Shown in pieces: positions 56,474-64,000 of a stretch of 64,000 nt of DNA (positions are counted from its first letter, which is position 1; every line of letters begins with the position of its first letter). Both the position numbers and the translations under genes were made by a program. The notes beneath the pieces are model-generated. The model did not search any database, was not told the DNA's origin, and was given only the letters and a program-made list of their open reading frames with translations. The DNA comes from Epithemia pelagica (taxonomy: Eukaryota; Bacillariophyta; Bacillariophyceae; Surirellales; Surirellaceae): assembly GCA_946965045.2 (NCBI GenBank), contig OX337235.1, positions 1,565,508-1,629,507 of the forward strand, written 5' to 3'.

Positions 56474-56767
56474 CTACGAGTACGAGTAGTTATGCGTTAC
56501 CCTCATCCCCTTCGAGTTGATGTTGTGATTTGTGATGGAGCGTCCGCTGGGTCGCGCGGGACCCAGACACCGGACACCAAACACCGTACCCCCAGCGGGG
56601 GTGTTTCGGAGGTAAGAAGTTACACCATCAAAAATATCCCCGCTGGGGGTATCCCCGCTGGGGGTACCCCCGCTGGGGGTACCGGACACCGGACACCGAA
56701 ACGTAGCCGAGAGAAGCAAGATACAAACGAAAGATGCGACGACAAGTAGAATGAGTGTAGTCATCGT
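56474..56767 (-). CDS. Possible small membrane or secreted peptide
   Basis: Speculative. From an ATG at 56767, 97 residues would start with a strong hydrophobic helix (MTTLILLVVASFVCILLL). This would be followed by a Gly/Thr/Pro/Ser pentapeptide repeat (GTPSG, GTPSG, DTPSG) encoded by the 15-bp palindromic repeats at 56636-56680. The hydrophobic start plus the in-frame repeat argues for coding, but the repeat could equally be a DNA element read by chance. Confidence 0.25.
   Translation of the reverse strand, partial: TMTTLILLVVASFVCILLLSATFRCPVSGTPSGGTPSGDTPSGDIFDGVTSYLRNTPAGGTVFGVRCLGPARPSGRSITNHNINSKGMRVTHNYSYS
56569..56697. repeat. GC-rich 15-bp palindromic repeats
   Basis: Three direct 15-bp units (A(T/C)CCCCGCTGGGGGT) abut at 56636-56680, and one inverted copy ACCCCCAGCGGGGGT lies at 56588-56602. 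Each unit is itself close to palindromic. Copies of ACACCGGACACC flank both sides (about 56571-56582 and 56684-56697). The inverted arrangement could fold into a cruciform with a ~33-base loop region. Confidence 0.85.
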
Positions 56768-56821
56768 GGGATTGTATTTTGTAATTGGAAAAGCGTGAAA
56801 AAAGAAAGCCGAAAGAGGTCC

Positions 56822-57718
56822 ATGTCTCGATCTCATCCTGATTTTGGTGCGTCTCAAATCCCTCGTTGGAACAGCCGTACTAGAAAGAGACATCGCTCTT
56901 TTCCTCTAGAGAACAAGAAGAAAGCACCTTGGGGAGCCTCTCCGGATTCCACACCGACGACTCGCGACGACGGTCGTTCATGGAAAAATGGATTCACGGA
57001 TTCCGCCACAATCGCATTGATCGAGAAGTTGCTGGCGGAAGATGGGGGAGCATCCACTCCACAAGATTCTACTGAAGAAGTCACGTTTCTTTTCACTTCT
57101 AACGGAAAGAGGCCGCACGGTACTGAAATAGTTTCGGTTGACGATAATGAAACTGAAGCGGAAAGCCAGTCCAGCAACAGAAGGCGCCGTCGAAAACGCC
57201 AGGAACAAGAGGATATGGCCCTAGCGTATCACTTGCAGCTCGACGAAGAGCAAATTGCTATACAATTGCGTGGTCGTCGCCGTGTTTTGGGGAAAGAAGC
57301 GGTTATGGATAAGTTGTTACCTTGTCATCGCCGAGCGGTTGAGTATGTAGAGACAAAAGCTCGAGCCATGCACTGTGCAGCTTTGCAATCACTGGAAACA
57401 CGGTTTCGGTCACTGGGATACAATCCTTCAACGACGGCACAGGGTACGTCGGTTGACCCTATTCAGCAATGCTTAAATTACATTCGTGACGATGCTCCCA
57501 TTGTGATTCATCTCAAGGAAGAGACTATCGCTGTTTTGGTCAAGGATACCCACTACAGAAACTTGTTTGAAACCAACACGTCTGGAGGATCGACGACTGC
57601 AATGCAAATACGACAACATGAAGATTCCCACCAAGATTCTCTAACAGCGACTGACATGGACTCGAAGACTCTTTCCAGACATCATCGAGCCAATACAATC
57701 ATATTGAGACGCGACTGA
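56822..57718 (+). CDS. Unknown protein with UIM-like and DUF3626-like segments
   Basis: 298 residues from the first ATG at 56822; the frame extends slightly upstream only through GTG. The N-terminus is basic and Ser/Arg-rich (TRKRHRSFPLENKKK). The middle has NRRRRRKRQEQEDMALAYHL, whose end (EQEDMALAYHLQLDEEQ) resembles a ubiquitin-interacting motif. Near residue 245, YRNLFETNTSGGSTTA recalls the QFETGTSGG signature of DUF3626 proteins, with DDAPIVIHLKEETIA before it. That family is normally longer, so the C-terminus here may be truncated: the sequence turns into unrelated polar residues and stops. Nuclear localisation is suggested by the basic runs. Function unknown. Confidence 0.6.
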   Translation: MSRSHPDFGASQIPRWNSRTRKRHRSFPLENKKKAPWGASPDSTPTTRDDGRSWKNGFTDSATIALIEKLLAEDGGASTPQDSTEEVTFLFTSNGKRPHGTEIVSVDDNETEAESQSSNRRRRRKRQEQEDMALAYHLQLDEEQIAIQLRGRRRVLGKEAVMDKLLPCHRRAVEYVETKARAMHCAALQSLETRFRSLGYNPSTTAQGTSVDPIQQCLNYIRDDAPIVIHLKEETIAVLVKDTHYRNLFETNTSGGSTTAMQIRQHEDSHQDSLTATDMDSKTLSRHHRANTIILRRD

Positions 57719-57957
57719 TTTTCGATTAGAATTGCACCCTATCAGAGCATGTGGTGAAGAACAGATGTGGTGCTAGAAGTAGTACAAAGTACAATTCTCC
57801 GTGTCCGCCCATCATCACCATCGACTTGGACACAACCCACATGACGGTTGGGTTTGGGTGAGTGTAAAGAAGTGAGCGAAGTATCCAAAACAACCAAGAA
57901 ACCCAACGCGAGAAGAGAAAACAGCGAGACGCCAAGCTATAATAACTTCGCGTTAAG

Positions 57958-59554
57958 ATGGATCTGACGACATCCTCACTGGCAACAGCAACTCCATCCA
58001 ATGGAGCATCCCATCTTCCAGAAGTTGACGAGGAACAACAGACTTTGATTTCCTCGTCGTCTCGTTTTGTTGGTGGCTCATGCAGCAACGATGCGCTTGC
58101 GCCGTCGATTCCCTCGAGTTCTACGGATAAAACTACTGCCACAGGATCCTCTCTAACTGGTTATGGAAGTCTTTCGGAACAAGATCAAGCTGACACCAAA
58201 ACGGTTTCTATCGTCAATGTGGGGGCCACCACGTCATTGCTACCATTGCAATCGCAATGGAGAGCCATGGCCACTGGAAGTGTGGCAGCATCGACCGATC
58301 TTCCCGAAACTGTTTCGATAAGCAGTCATTCTTTTGAAGGAAACGGAGATGGTGAATTTATCTCCCTTTGCTGGGGCAGACTGAGGCTACCTATTTCCCT
58401 GCGACGGTTGGCCCTGGAACTTTCACTCTATGTGAACTTGGCCATTACCCTAGCGAAATTGGTGGCCTACCTGCAGACATTCTCTTTGTCAGTGTTGGCA
58501 GCTTTACTCGATTCCGTTCTGGACGTTGTTTCACAGTTGGTTCTGAATTATACGGAGCGCCATTCCTCAATGCAGCGAAGTTCTGCTTTGTATCCTGCTG
58601 GGGCCAGCCGATTGGAACCTATTGGTGTCTTGACTTGTGCGGCATTAATGGGTATGGCGTCATTTGAAGTCTTGAAGGAATCATTTACGTCCATTGTGTA
58701 CCACAAATCAATCGTTTCAATGGAAGGCGAAGAGGCGCCCAGCATGTCATCTTTCTGGTCCATGGCAACAATTGTTGTTATGAAGCTTGTTCTTTTGGTC
58801 CTTTGCAACCGAGCAGCCAATCGCAAGTCAATTTTGTCATCGTCAACGACTGGAACCTCTTCTCGTGCCGTTGTTCAGTTGGCCGATCCAACCTTGGAGG
58901 CGCTAGCACAGGATCATTGGAACGATGCTCTCTCCAATACAGTGGCAGCTGTGGCGTTGTTGTGTGTCTTGCAAATGCCATCATTATGGTTTGTAGATCC
59001 GGTTGGAGCCATTTTGATTTCGATTTATATTATTCACAGCTGGTACGAGACTGGACATGAACAAATCGAACATTTAACAGGAAAAGCTGCGCCACAAGAG
59101 TTTTTGGATGAGCTACACGAAATCGCCAGTGGCTTTGATGAACGTATGGTTGTAGACTGTCTACGAGCTTATCATTTTGGGCCCAAGTACGTTTCAGAAC
59201 CTCTCACTATTTGGCTCAATTGACATGGACTTTCTTCTTACTTATGTATGCTTTCTTTGTTCTGCCTTTCTGTTTCCAACAATTATCGCTTTTTCTGGTC
59301 ATTTCCTTCTTCTATGTAGATTTCTGGTGGAGTTAGAAATGGTGATGCCAAGAGAAACCTTGCTATTCGAATCACACGATTTGGGTATGGAACTTCAATA
59401 CGAAATTGAGGCACGAGAGGAAGTGGAACGATGCTTCGTCCACATTGATTACGAAACACGACCTTATGATGAACATGTCGTGAGCAAAGTTCCAGAATTG
59501 CGGGAAAAATATCGAGTAGGCAAAAGTCGATCACGTTCGTCGTCGTCTTTGTGA
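57958..59554 (+). CDS. Cation diffusion facilitator (Zn/Mn transporter)
   Basis: CDF/MTP proteins export Zn, Mn or Fe from the cytosol into vacuoles or out of the cell using a proton gradient. Two exons, 57958-59186 and 59320-59554 (GT-AG, split lysine codon), give 487 residues. A long Ser/Thr-rich cytosolic N-terminus precedes six helices, the first being LALELSLYVNLAITLAKLVA. The metal site of helix 2 reads LLDSVLDVVSQ, the DxxxD form of Mn/Fe-type CDFs. Helix 5 has DHWNDALSNTVAAVALL, the HxxxD/DxxxD partner. After the helices is the cytosolic metallochaperone-like domain, YHFGPKFLVELEMVMPRETL to HIDYE, which spans the intron and confirms the splice. The LDSVLD form suggests Mn or Fe rather than Zn (inference). 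Confidence 0.9.
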
Positions 59555-59980
59555 GGGTCAAGTCGATGCAATATCTCAAATCTTATGTTGTTGCTGCAAC
59601 CGAAACTTTGAAAGAAGAAATTTATTTACAATGGAAGGCTTGAAGTCTATAATGTTGGATTGGTATGGGAACAAAGCACAACGGTTGACTTCGAGTTGTT
59701 AGCAGTGAGACACATGACAAGAACATAGTGTTGGATGCGTTATACTTCATAACAATACTAGGAGTAGGTCTTTTTGACAAAAGCAAAACTCAGAACACCT
59801 TAATAGGAAACTCCCTCAGCCCCTGGTACTGCCCTGTTTGAGTGGAGATGATGTCCTAAGAAGGAAAGGAGATACTTCGAGTCTACTAGCAGAGAGCAAA
59901 GACCAAAACTGGGTGAACTAAGTACCCAAGATATGTTTATGAACAGCTACTATCAACCCAATCTTGCCATCTTCGGATAT
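59555..59980. other. Convergent 3' flanks, no gene
   Basis: Space between the ends of the CDF transporter and RPL12 genes, probably their 3' untranslated regions. Nothing else seen. Confidence 0.5.
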
Positions 59981-60475
59981 CTATTCCTCAGGAATTTCAA
60001 TCTCACCGTCATCAATTCCTGATTGGATATCTCGCGGGGATTCTCCGTTCACCGAGCAACCGATAGAGTTGCACGTTCCCAAAATCTCCTTGACGGTTCC
60101 TGCCAATTTCTTGGCCATGGATCTGTCACGCATTTGGCGTGCAATATCGATCACTGCATCAAGAGTCAAGTTGCCATCGTGTTTGACATTCTTAACCTTC
60201 TTGCGGTCACGGACAGGTTCGTTCAACGCCTTCATGACGAGAGAAGAAGCGGACGGAATCATACTGACAGTAGCTTGACGGTTGACCACAGTCAACTTGA
60301 CTGTTACGTTCAAGCCTTTCCAGTCCATTGTCGCCTTTTGAATATCTTCACCCACCTTCTTGGGAGAGAGACCCAAGGGACCAATCTTGGGCGCCAACGA
60401 CGAGGCAGAACCAATTTCACCGCCGACGGTGCGCATAATCACAATCTTGACGTCATCGCTAGGAGGAGGGCCCAT
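59981..60475 (-). CDS. RPL12: 60S ribosomal protein L12 (uL11)
   Basis: Binds the GTPase-associated centre of the large ribosomal subunit rRNA. 164 residues, the normal length for eukaryotic cytosolic RPL12 (about 165). The N-terminus [19 protein letters not shown], then [20 protein letters not shown], matches the family closely. Other blocks are [31 protein letters not shown] and [20 protein letters not shown]. The Pro-rich loop (APKIGPLGL) that contacts factors is intact. Single exon, with no signal of an intron inside the coding part. It is divergent from the Crypton-like element that starts within ~500 bases upstream. Confidence 0.95.
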   Translation of the reverse strand: MGPPPSDDVKIVIMRTVGGEIGSASSLAPKIGPLGLSPKKVGEDIQKATMDWKGLNVTVKLTVVNRQATVSMIPSASSLVMKALNEPVRDRKKVKNVKHDGNLTLDAVIDIARQMRDRSMAKKLAGTVKEILGTCNSIGCSVNGESPRDIQSGIDDGEIEIPEE

Positions 60476-60606
60476 GGTGTTTATAGCCGATGTACTGATT
60501 CAATTCGCTGCTCCGTTGATTAACTTGATCGCTAGAGTACGACAGACAACGACGACCCCTGTTTGATTTGTAATTCTTGGTGCAAACGGATACTGGGTAG
60601 AAATCG

Positions 60607-60682
60607 AGTAAGGCGGTAAGCGGTAAACGGAAAAACTAGGAGTAGGAGTAGGAATAACACGAGACTACTCCTAGAGGAGTAG
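60607..60682. repeat. Candidate left-end motifs of the Crypton-like element
   Basis: AAGGCGGTAAGCGGTAAACG (about 60609-60628) shares GGCGGTAA with the downstream iterons. CTACTCCT and AGGAGTAG at 60665-60672 and 60675-60682 form a perfect 8-bp inverted repeat with a 2-base spacer. GGAGTAGGA motifs recur just before it (about 60639-60653). Whether these mark the element's end is inference. Confidence 0.4.
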
Positions 60683-60998
60683 GTAGGAAATACAACCAAT
60701 GTAGTATTTTCTCCAGTAGGCTCTAGGTGAAGGCAGTAGACGAGGTTGTGGTATTGCGCGAGCACATAGTGGTATCTACACACTGCCCTCTTAGGACTAC
60801 TGTGGTATATCATACAACCAACTGTCGTACTTTTGGCTGTTTTTTTAGGCCGTAAAAGACAACTAGTTTGACGCACATACTGTGGGTAAAAGTACAGTCA
60901 ATACAACCTTACAACCAACCATCACAAATTCAAGAGAGCAACAAAAGAGCAACAATCATCCCTACTGGCGAACAACAAATTTCTACAAGACAAACAGG

Positions 60999-63191
60999 AT
61001 GCCTCGAACCAAGAATGACTACAAACCCTACCTTGTTGCAATGATGAGCCATCTGGATGGACGGACCTACAGCCAAGGAACGCAGTTCTCAAGGGAGCAG
61101 TTGTTGCGACTCAAACCAGTAGACATAGTGAGATGGATGAATTTCAAGACGTTTGGGGTTGATGATCCACCAATTGATGCCAATCCAACACATGCACGCT
61201 CATCATCAATACTATATTGGAAGAAGGCCATTTCATCGTTCATGCCATGCCGACTTCCGCACTGGAATGAAGAATCTATGTCAGGCAACCCAACAAAGTC
61301 CCAAGAGGTTAATGACCTTATCACGCGCGTGAGAAAGAAGGAAGTTCGCAAGCAAGGAGTTGAGTCGAAAGCTCGCCGTCCTTTGACCGAGGGTGAGTTC
61401 CGCCAGGTGCAGATCATCCTTCGAGAGAGTCCAGAGAATGGCCACATAACTCGGTATGGCATACCAGGTTTTGTGAATTTTCTAAGTCACATGATTGCAC
61501 GCCCTGACTGCGTGAGCCAGTGGAAAAAAGAGCTCCTAGAGCCACATGATGTTTATCCTGAGTTTGCTGTCAAGGCGCAACTCTCATGGGCTAAGAATGT
61601 GCAACAAGAGGGAGACGCACCATGGCAGATTGTTCTTGGCTCTCGGGATCCATTTTTCTGTGTTTTCATTGGCCTTGCCATATGGCTTGAGTTTTATCTA
61701 TCAAGTCAATCGGGCCCTTTATTGACTCCCTATGTTTTCGCATTCACAACGGACACAAGAGTACCCAAAGGAGGTGAAGCAACAAATGACTATGTCCGAG
61801 AAGTGCTGACCAAACTCTATGCCAGCAGTGAATTTGTTAGAGAGCGTGGTGGGCTATTGGGAGCTTATAGTATACGCAAATTTGGCTCAACAAGAGCTAG
61901 GCGAGGAGGTGCATCAAAGGATGAAAAGGACTATAGAGGTCGCTGGAAGAAGAATCGCCGCGTTTCGGATGTCTATGATGACGCTGAACTGCCATACCCA
62001 GATGGCAAGGTTGCGGCATTGTTGTGTCCAGGAGGACCCTGCAGCTACCGAATCAAGACAAACAGTTGTGTCACGAATGATTGGATACTAGATCATGTTG
62101 TGCCATCTATTGCTGGCTCTGTGTACGGAAGGACTTTAGCTACAATTTTGGGGAAGGCTCTTCTATGGGTAATTTTTTCAGACAAGAAACACTGGGTCCC
62201 TCCAGCAATTGTTGCCCGCGTAACTGATGCCTATAGAGAGCTTGTGGGTGAAGAGGATACATCAGGAGCCCTTGCTAATCCTGTGGAAAAGAAACTTCTT
62301 GTTGTCACTGGTGATGACGCAACGCTTGTCATAACCGAAATCAATGCGACACCAGCTGCTGCATCACTTGGGGTTTCAACAGCTCCTGCACCAGCGCAAG
62401 ACAATAATGTTGAAGGGCAAGCGCCCATTCCGAATGATGAACCACCCTTGCAGCAACCAGTTGTCTTGGGAGGACACATGGAGAGCCAGACTTCCCGGCA
62501 ACTGCTTCATACGATTGTCAACCAACTCAACACAATCCAGTCTTCTATGTCAGCAATGGCTGAATCCATTGTAGAAGGAAGAGAAACTGACAGAGCAATG
62601 ATGCAGAGTCAGTTTCGAATCGTTCACTCAAACATGCGCCGCATTTCTCAGGAACCACTCCGCCTCTTGCCTCGTGCAATACGAGGAAACAATCAACAAA
62701 ATGGAAATCAAAGAAACAATCATGCCAACAATAATAATGAGAACAATGCACCAGTATATCAGAATAATTTTGGAGGTAATGGTGCTGGTGGTGCTGTTCT
62801 TGCGGGTGGACAGCCACTTGGTGAGCAGCATGGTGCAGAAAATTTTGATGGTGATGCTGTCGGAGTGGCAAACCCACTAGTGCTTGCAGAGCTTTCTCCA
62901 ACTCCAAGAAACTTGTACACTCTCTGGGAGGAATACATGGTAGGGATTGGTGGTAGAAAACCTGCAAGGATGTTTAGCAGACAGGAAAGAGGCCGGTGTA
63001 AGCACAAGTATCACAGAAGAAAAATTGTTTGGGATCGGATTGCACTGTTAATCAATGCTGGACTTACTTCACACATGGCCTGTGACAGAATTTATGATGT
63101 GTATGGCCATGGAGCCACGGTCACAACAATCATCAATGCTCTCAAAAAAGATATTAGAGAGAATTCACTTGATGACAGGTTAAGAGTATGA
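60999..63191 (+). mobile_element. Crypton-like tyrosine recombinase with GCR1_C-type domain
   Basis: 730 residues from the first in-frame ATG, intronless. Cryptons move by site-specific recombination through a tyrosine recombinase. The N-terminal ~150 residues are helical (core-binding-like). KARRPLTEGEFRQVQIIL opens the catalytic domain. The C-terminal catalytic block LGAYSIRKFGSTRARRGGAS, followed by KDEKDYRGRWK and RVSDVYDD, fits the family's (H)xxRK...G(A/S)T...RW...Y order. The first position holds Tyr instead of His, R is in SIRK, and the nucleophile candidate is the Tyr of SDVYDD. After a Gln/Asn-rich linker (EQHGAENFD region, AVLAGGQPL) comes LYTLWEEYMVGIGGRKPARM with GRCKHKYHRRK and TVTTIINAL, which resembles the GCR1_C DNA-binding domain found at the ends of fungal Crypton recombinases. 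Function is inferred from these motifs. Confidence 0.72.
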
Positions 63192-63257
63192 TTGTTGCTG
63201 CGGCTTCACCTGCAACTAGACTTTTATGTAATCTATGCTACCTGGGACAAAGTAGGT

Positions 63258-63459
63258 GTAATTGGAAAGGGCGGTAAAGATCTAGGTCACAAAGGAAGAG
63301 TAATTGGAAAGGGCGGTAAAGATCTAGGTAGGTGACAAAGGAGGAGTAATTGGAAAGGGCGGTAAAGATCTAGGTGACAAAGTAGGTGTAATTGGAAAGG
63401 GCGGTAAAGATCTAGGTGACAAAGTAAGAGTAATTGGAAAGGGCGGTAAAGATCTAGGT
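63258..63459. repeat. Five identical 30-bp iterons downstream of the recombinase
   Basis: A 30-bp core that starts GTAATTGGAAAGGG, has GCGGTAAAG in the middle and ends ATCTAGGT occurs five times with no mismatch, beginning at 63258, 63300, 63346, 63388 and 63430 (spacings 42, 46, 42 and 42). The spacers are variants of GACAAAGTAGGT (GACAAAGTAAGA, CACAAAGGAAGA, and one longer). The array begins 66 bases after the recombinase stop codon, as accessory protein-binding sites often do. Confidence 0.95.
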
Positions 63460-63616
63460 ACATGGAGTATCTTGATTGATGAGGGGATAGCCTAGCAAGA
63501 TATTGCCAGTAGGAAATCTCCGTACACCATACATACGAGAACTTGTGTACTGTCTCTACACGGTTGCACTATTTGTTGCATTCTTTCACACTACCAAAGG
63601 AGTAGTAAGACTACTT

Positions 63617-63775
63617 CACGGTGATTCATTCCTTTAGAGTAGGGTCGCCCGGCGCGGAGGGTAAAATGACGAGAAGGGCATATGTTCGAGGAGGGCGCAC
63701 GCCCAACAAGACATTTGCCCGTCTAGTCATTCTCCCGACAAGCCGGGCGCCCGACGAGGAAGGAATGAGAAATCA
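63617..63775. repeat. ~155-bp imperfect inverted repeat (hairpin)
   Basis: The two arms (about 63620-63690 and 63710-63775) pair imperfectly over most of their length. The left arm reads GTGATTCATTCC, GTCGCCCGGC, AAAATGACGAG, GGGCATATGTTC. The right arm on the other strand reads GTGATTTCTCATTCC, GGGCGCCCGGC, GAATGACTAG, GGGCAAATGTC. A GGGCGCACGCCC palindrome sits at the centre (about 63693-63704). It could be a foldback or MITE-like element, or the end structure of the Crypton-like element. Confidence 0.75.
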
Positions 63776-64000
63776 CAGGGGAGTAATCTGCCTACTTTAT
63801 ATCTAGATATGTAGGTAGTGACTACCGCCCGGTTTTATTATGAGATGGGATGTCGCAGGGACATAATGTTCCTTCCATGATGTCGCGCGATTCGCACGAT
63901 CACTACTTCCCGGCTCTACAATAAAATTCTACTGTAAAATAAAAATGTGAGACGAACTACCTGCATAGCTAGGTATATAGCTAGCAGTAGGAGTCCATAG
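63776..64000. other. Window edge, no gene
   Basis: AT-rich, with short self-complementary pieces (AGCTAGGTATATAGCTAG near the end). No gene. Confidence 0.4.

Overview
The window looks like nuclear DNA of a unicellular stramenopile, most likely a diatom. This is inferred from several traits. Large eukaryotic genes are either intronless or carry a few short GT-AG introns of about 70-300 bp. The gene families include an SPX-VTC polyphosphate polymerase, an E1 ubiquitin-activating enzyme, a chorein/bridge-like lipid-transfer protein, a CDF transporter and cytosolic ribosomal protein L12/uL11. Two eukaryotic DNA transposon types, Helitron and Crypton-like, are also present. I saw no bacterial operon signals, tRNA, rRNA or CRISPR arrays. 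Species assignment is not possible from the sequence alone.

Layout. 0-16 kb is repeat- and pseudogene-rich: a truncated PP2C phosphatase, an unrecognised minus-strand gene, several tandem repeats, a compound microsatellite, an intact 1886-residue Helitron Rep/helicase gene (4.2-9.9 kb), and a decayed pentatricopeptide-repeat gene (about 11.6-14.4 kb). 17-30 kb is gene-dense: a five-exon VTC4-like polyphosphate polymerase, a membrane RING-H2 protein, a decayed copy of a gene that lies intact 8 kb away, a serine carboxypeptidase with a duplicated 3' end downstream, an arylamine N-acetyltransferase with an apparent one-base frameshift, and a THUMP-type RNA methyltransferase. 30-45 kb holds an LRR gene remnant, a secreted unknown protein, an AAAP amino-acid transporter, a secreted hydrolase with a granulin-like cysteine module, phosphoserine phosphatase, and the E1 enzyme divergent from it. 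45-60 kb holds a 2302-residue chorein-PH-PX-coiled-coil protein, a tandem pair of CAP-domain proteins, a nuclear-looking unknown protein, a CDF metal transporter and RPL12. 60.5-64 kb is a Crypton-like element: a tyrosine recombinase with a GCR1_C-like DNA-binding tail, followed by five identical 30-bp repeats and a large hairpin.

The genes do not form one pathway. Most are housekeeping or trafficking functions: polyphosphate and metal storage in acidic vacuoles (VTC4, CDF), ubiquitin (E1, RING), lipid transfer, serine synthesis and translation. The most interesting material is the Crypton-like recombinase with its iteron array, the intact Helitron with the stepped microsatellite next to it, and the traces of local duplication (carboxypeptidase tail, inverted pseudogene copy, CAP pair).
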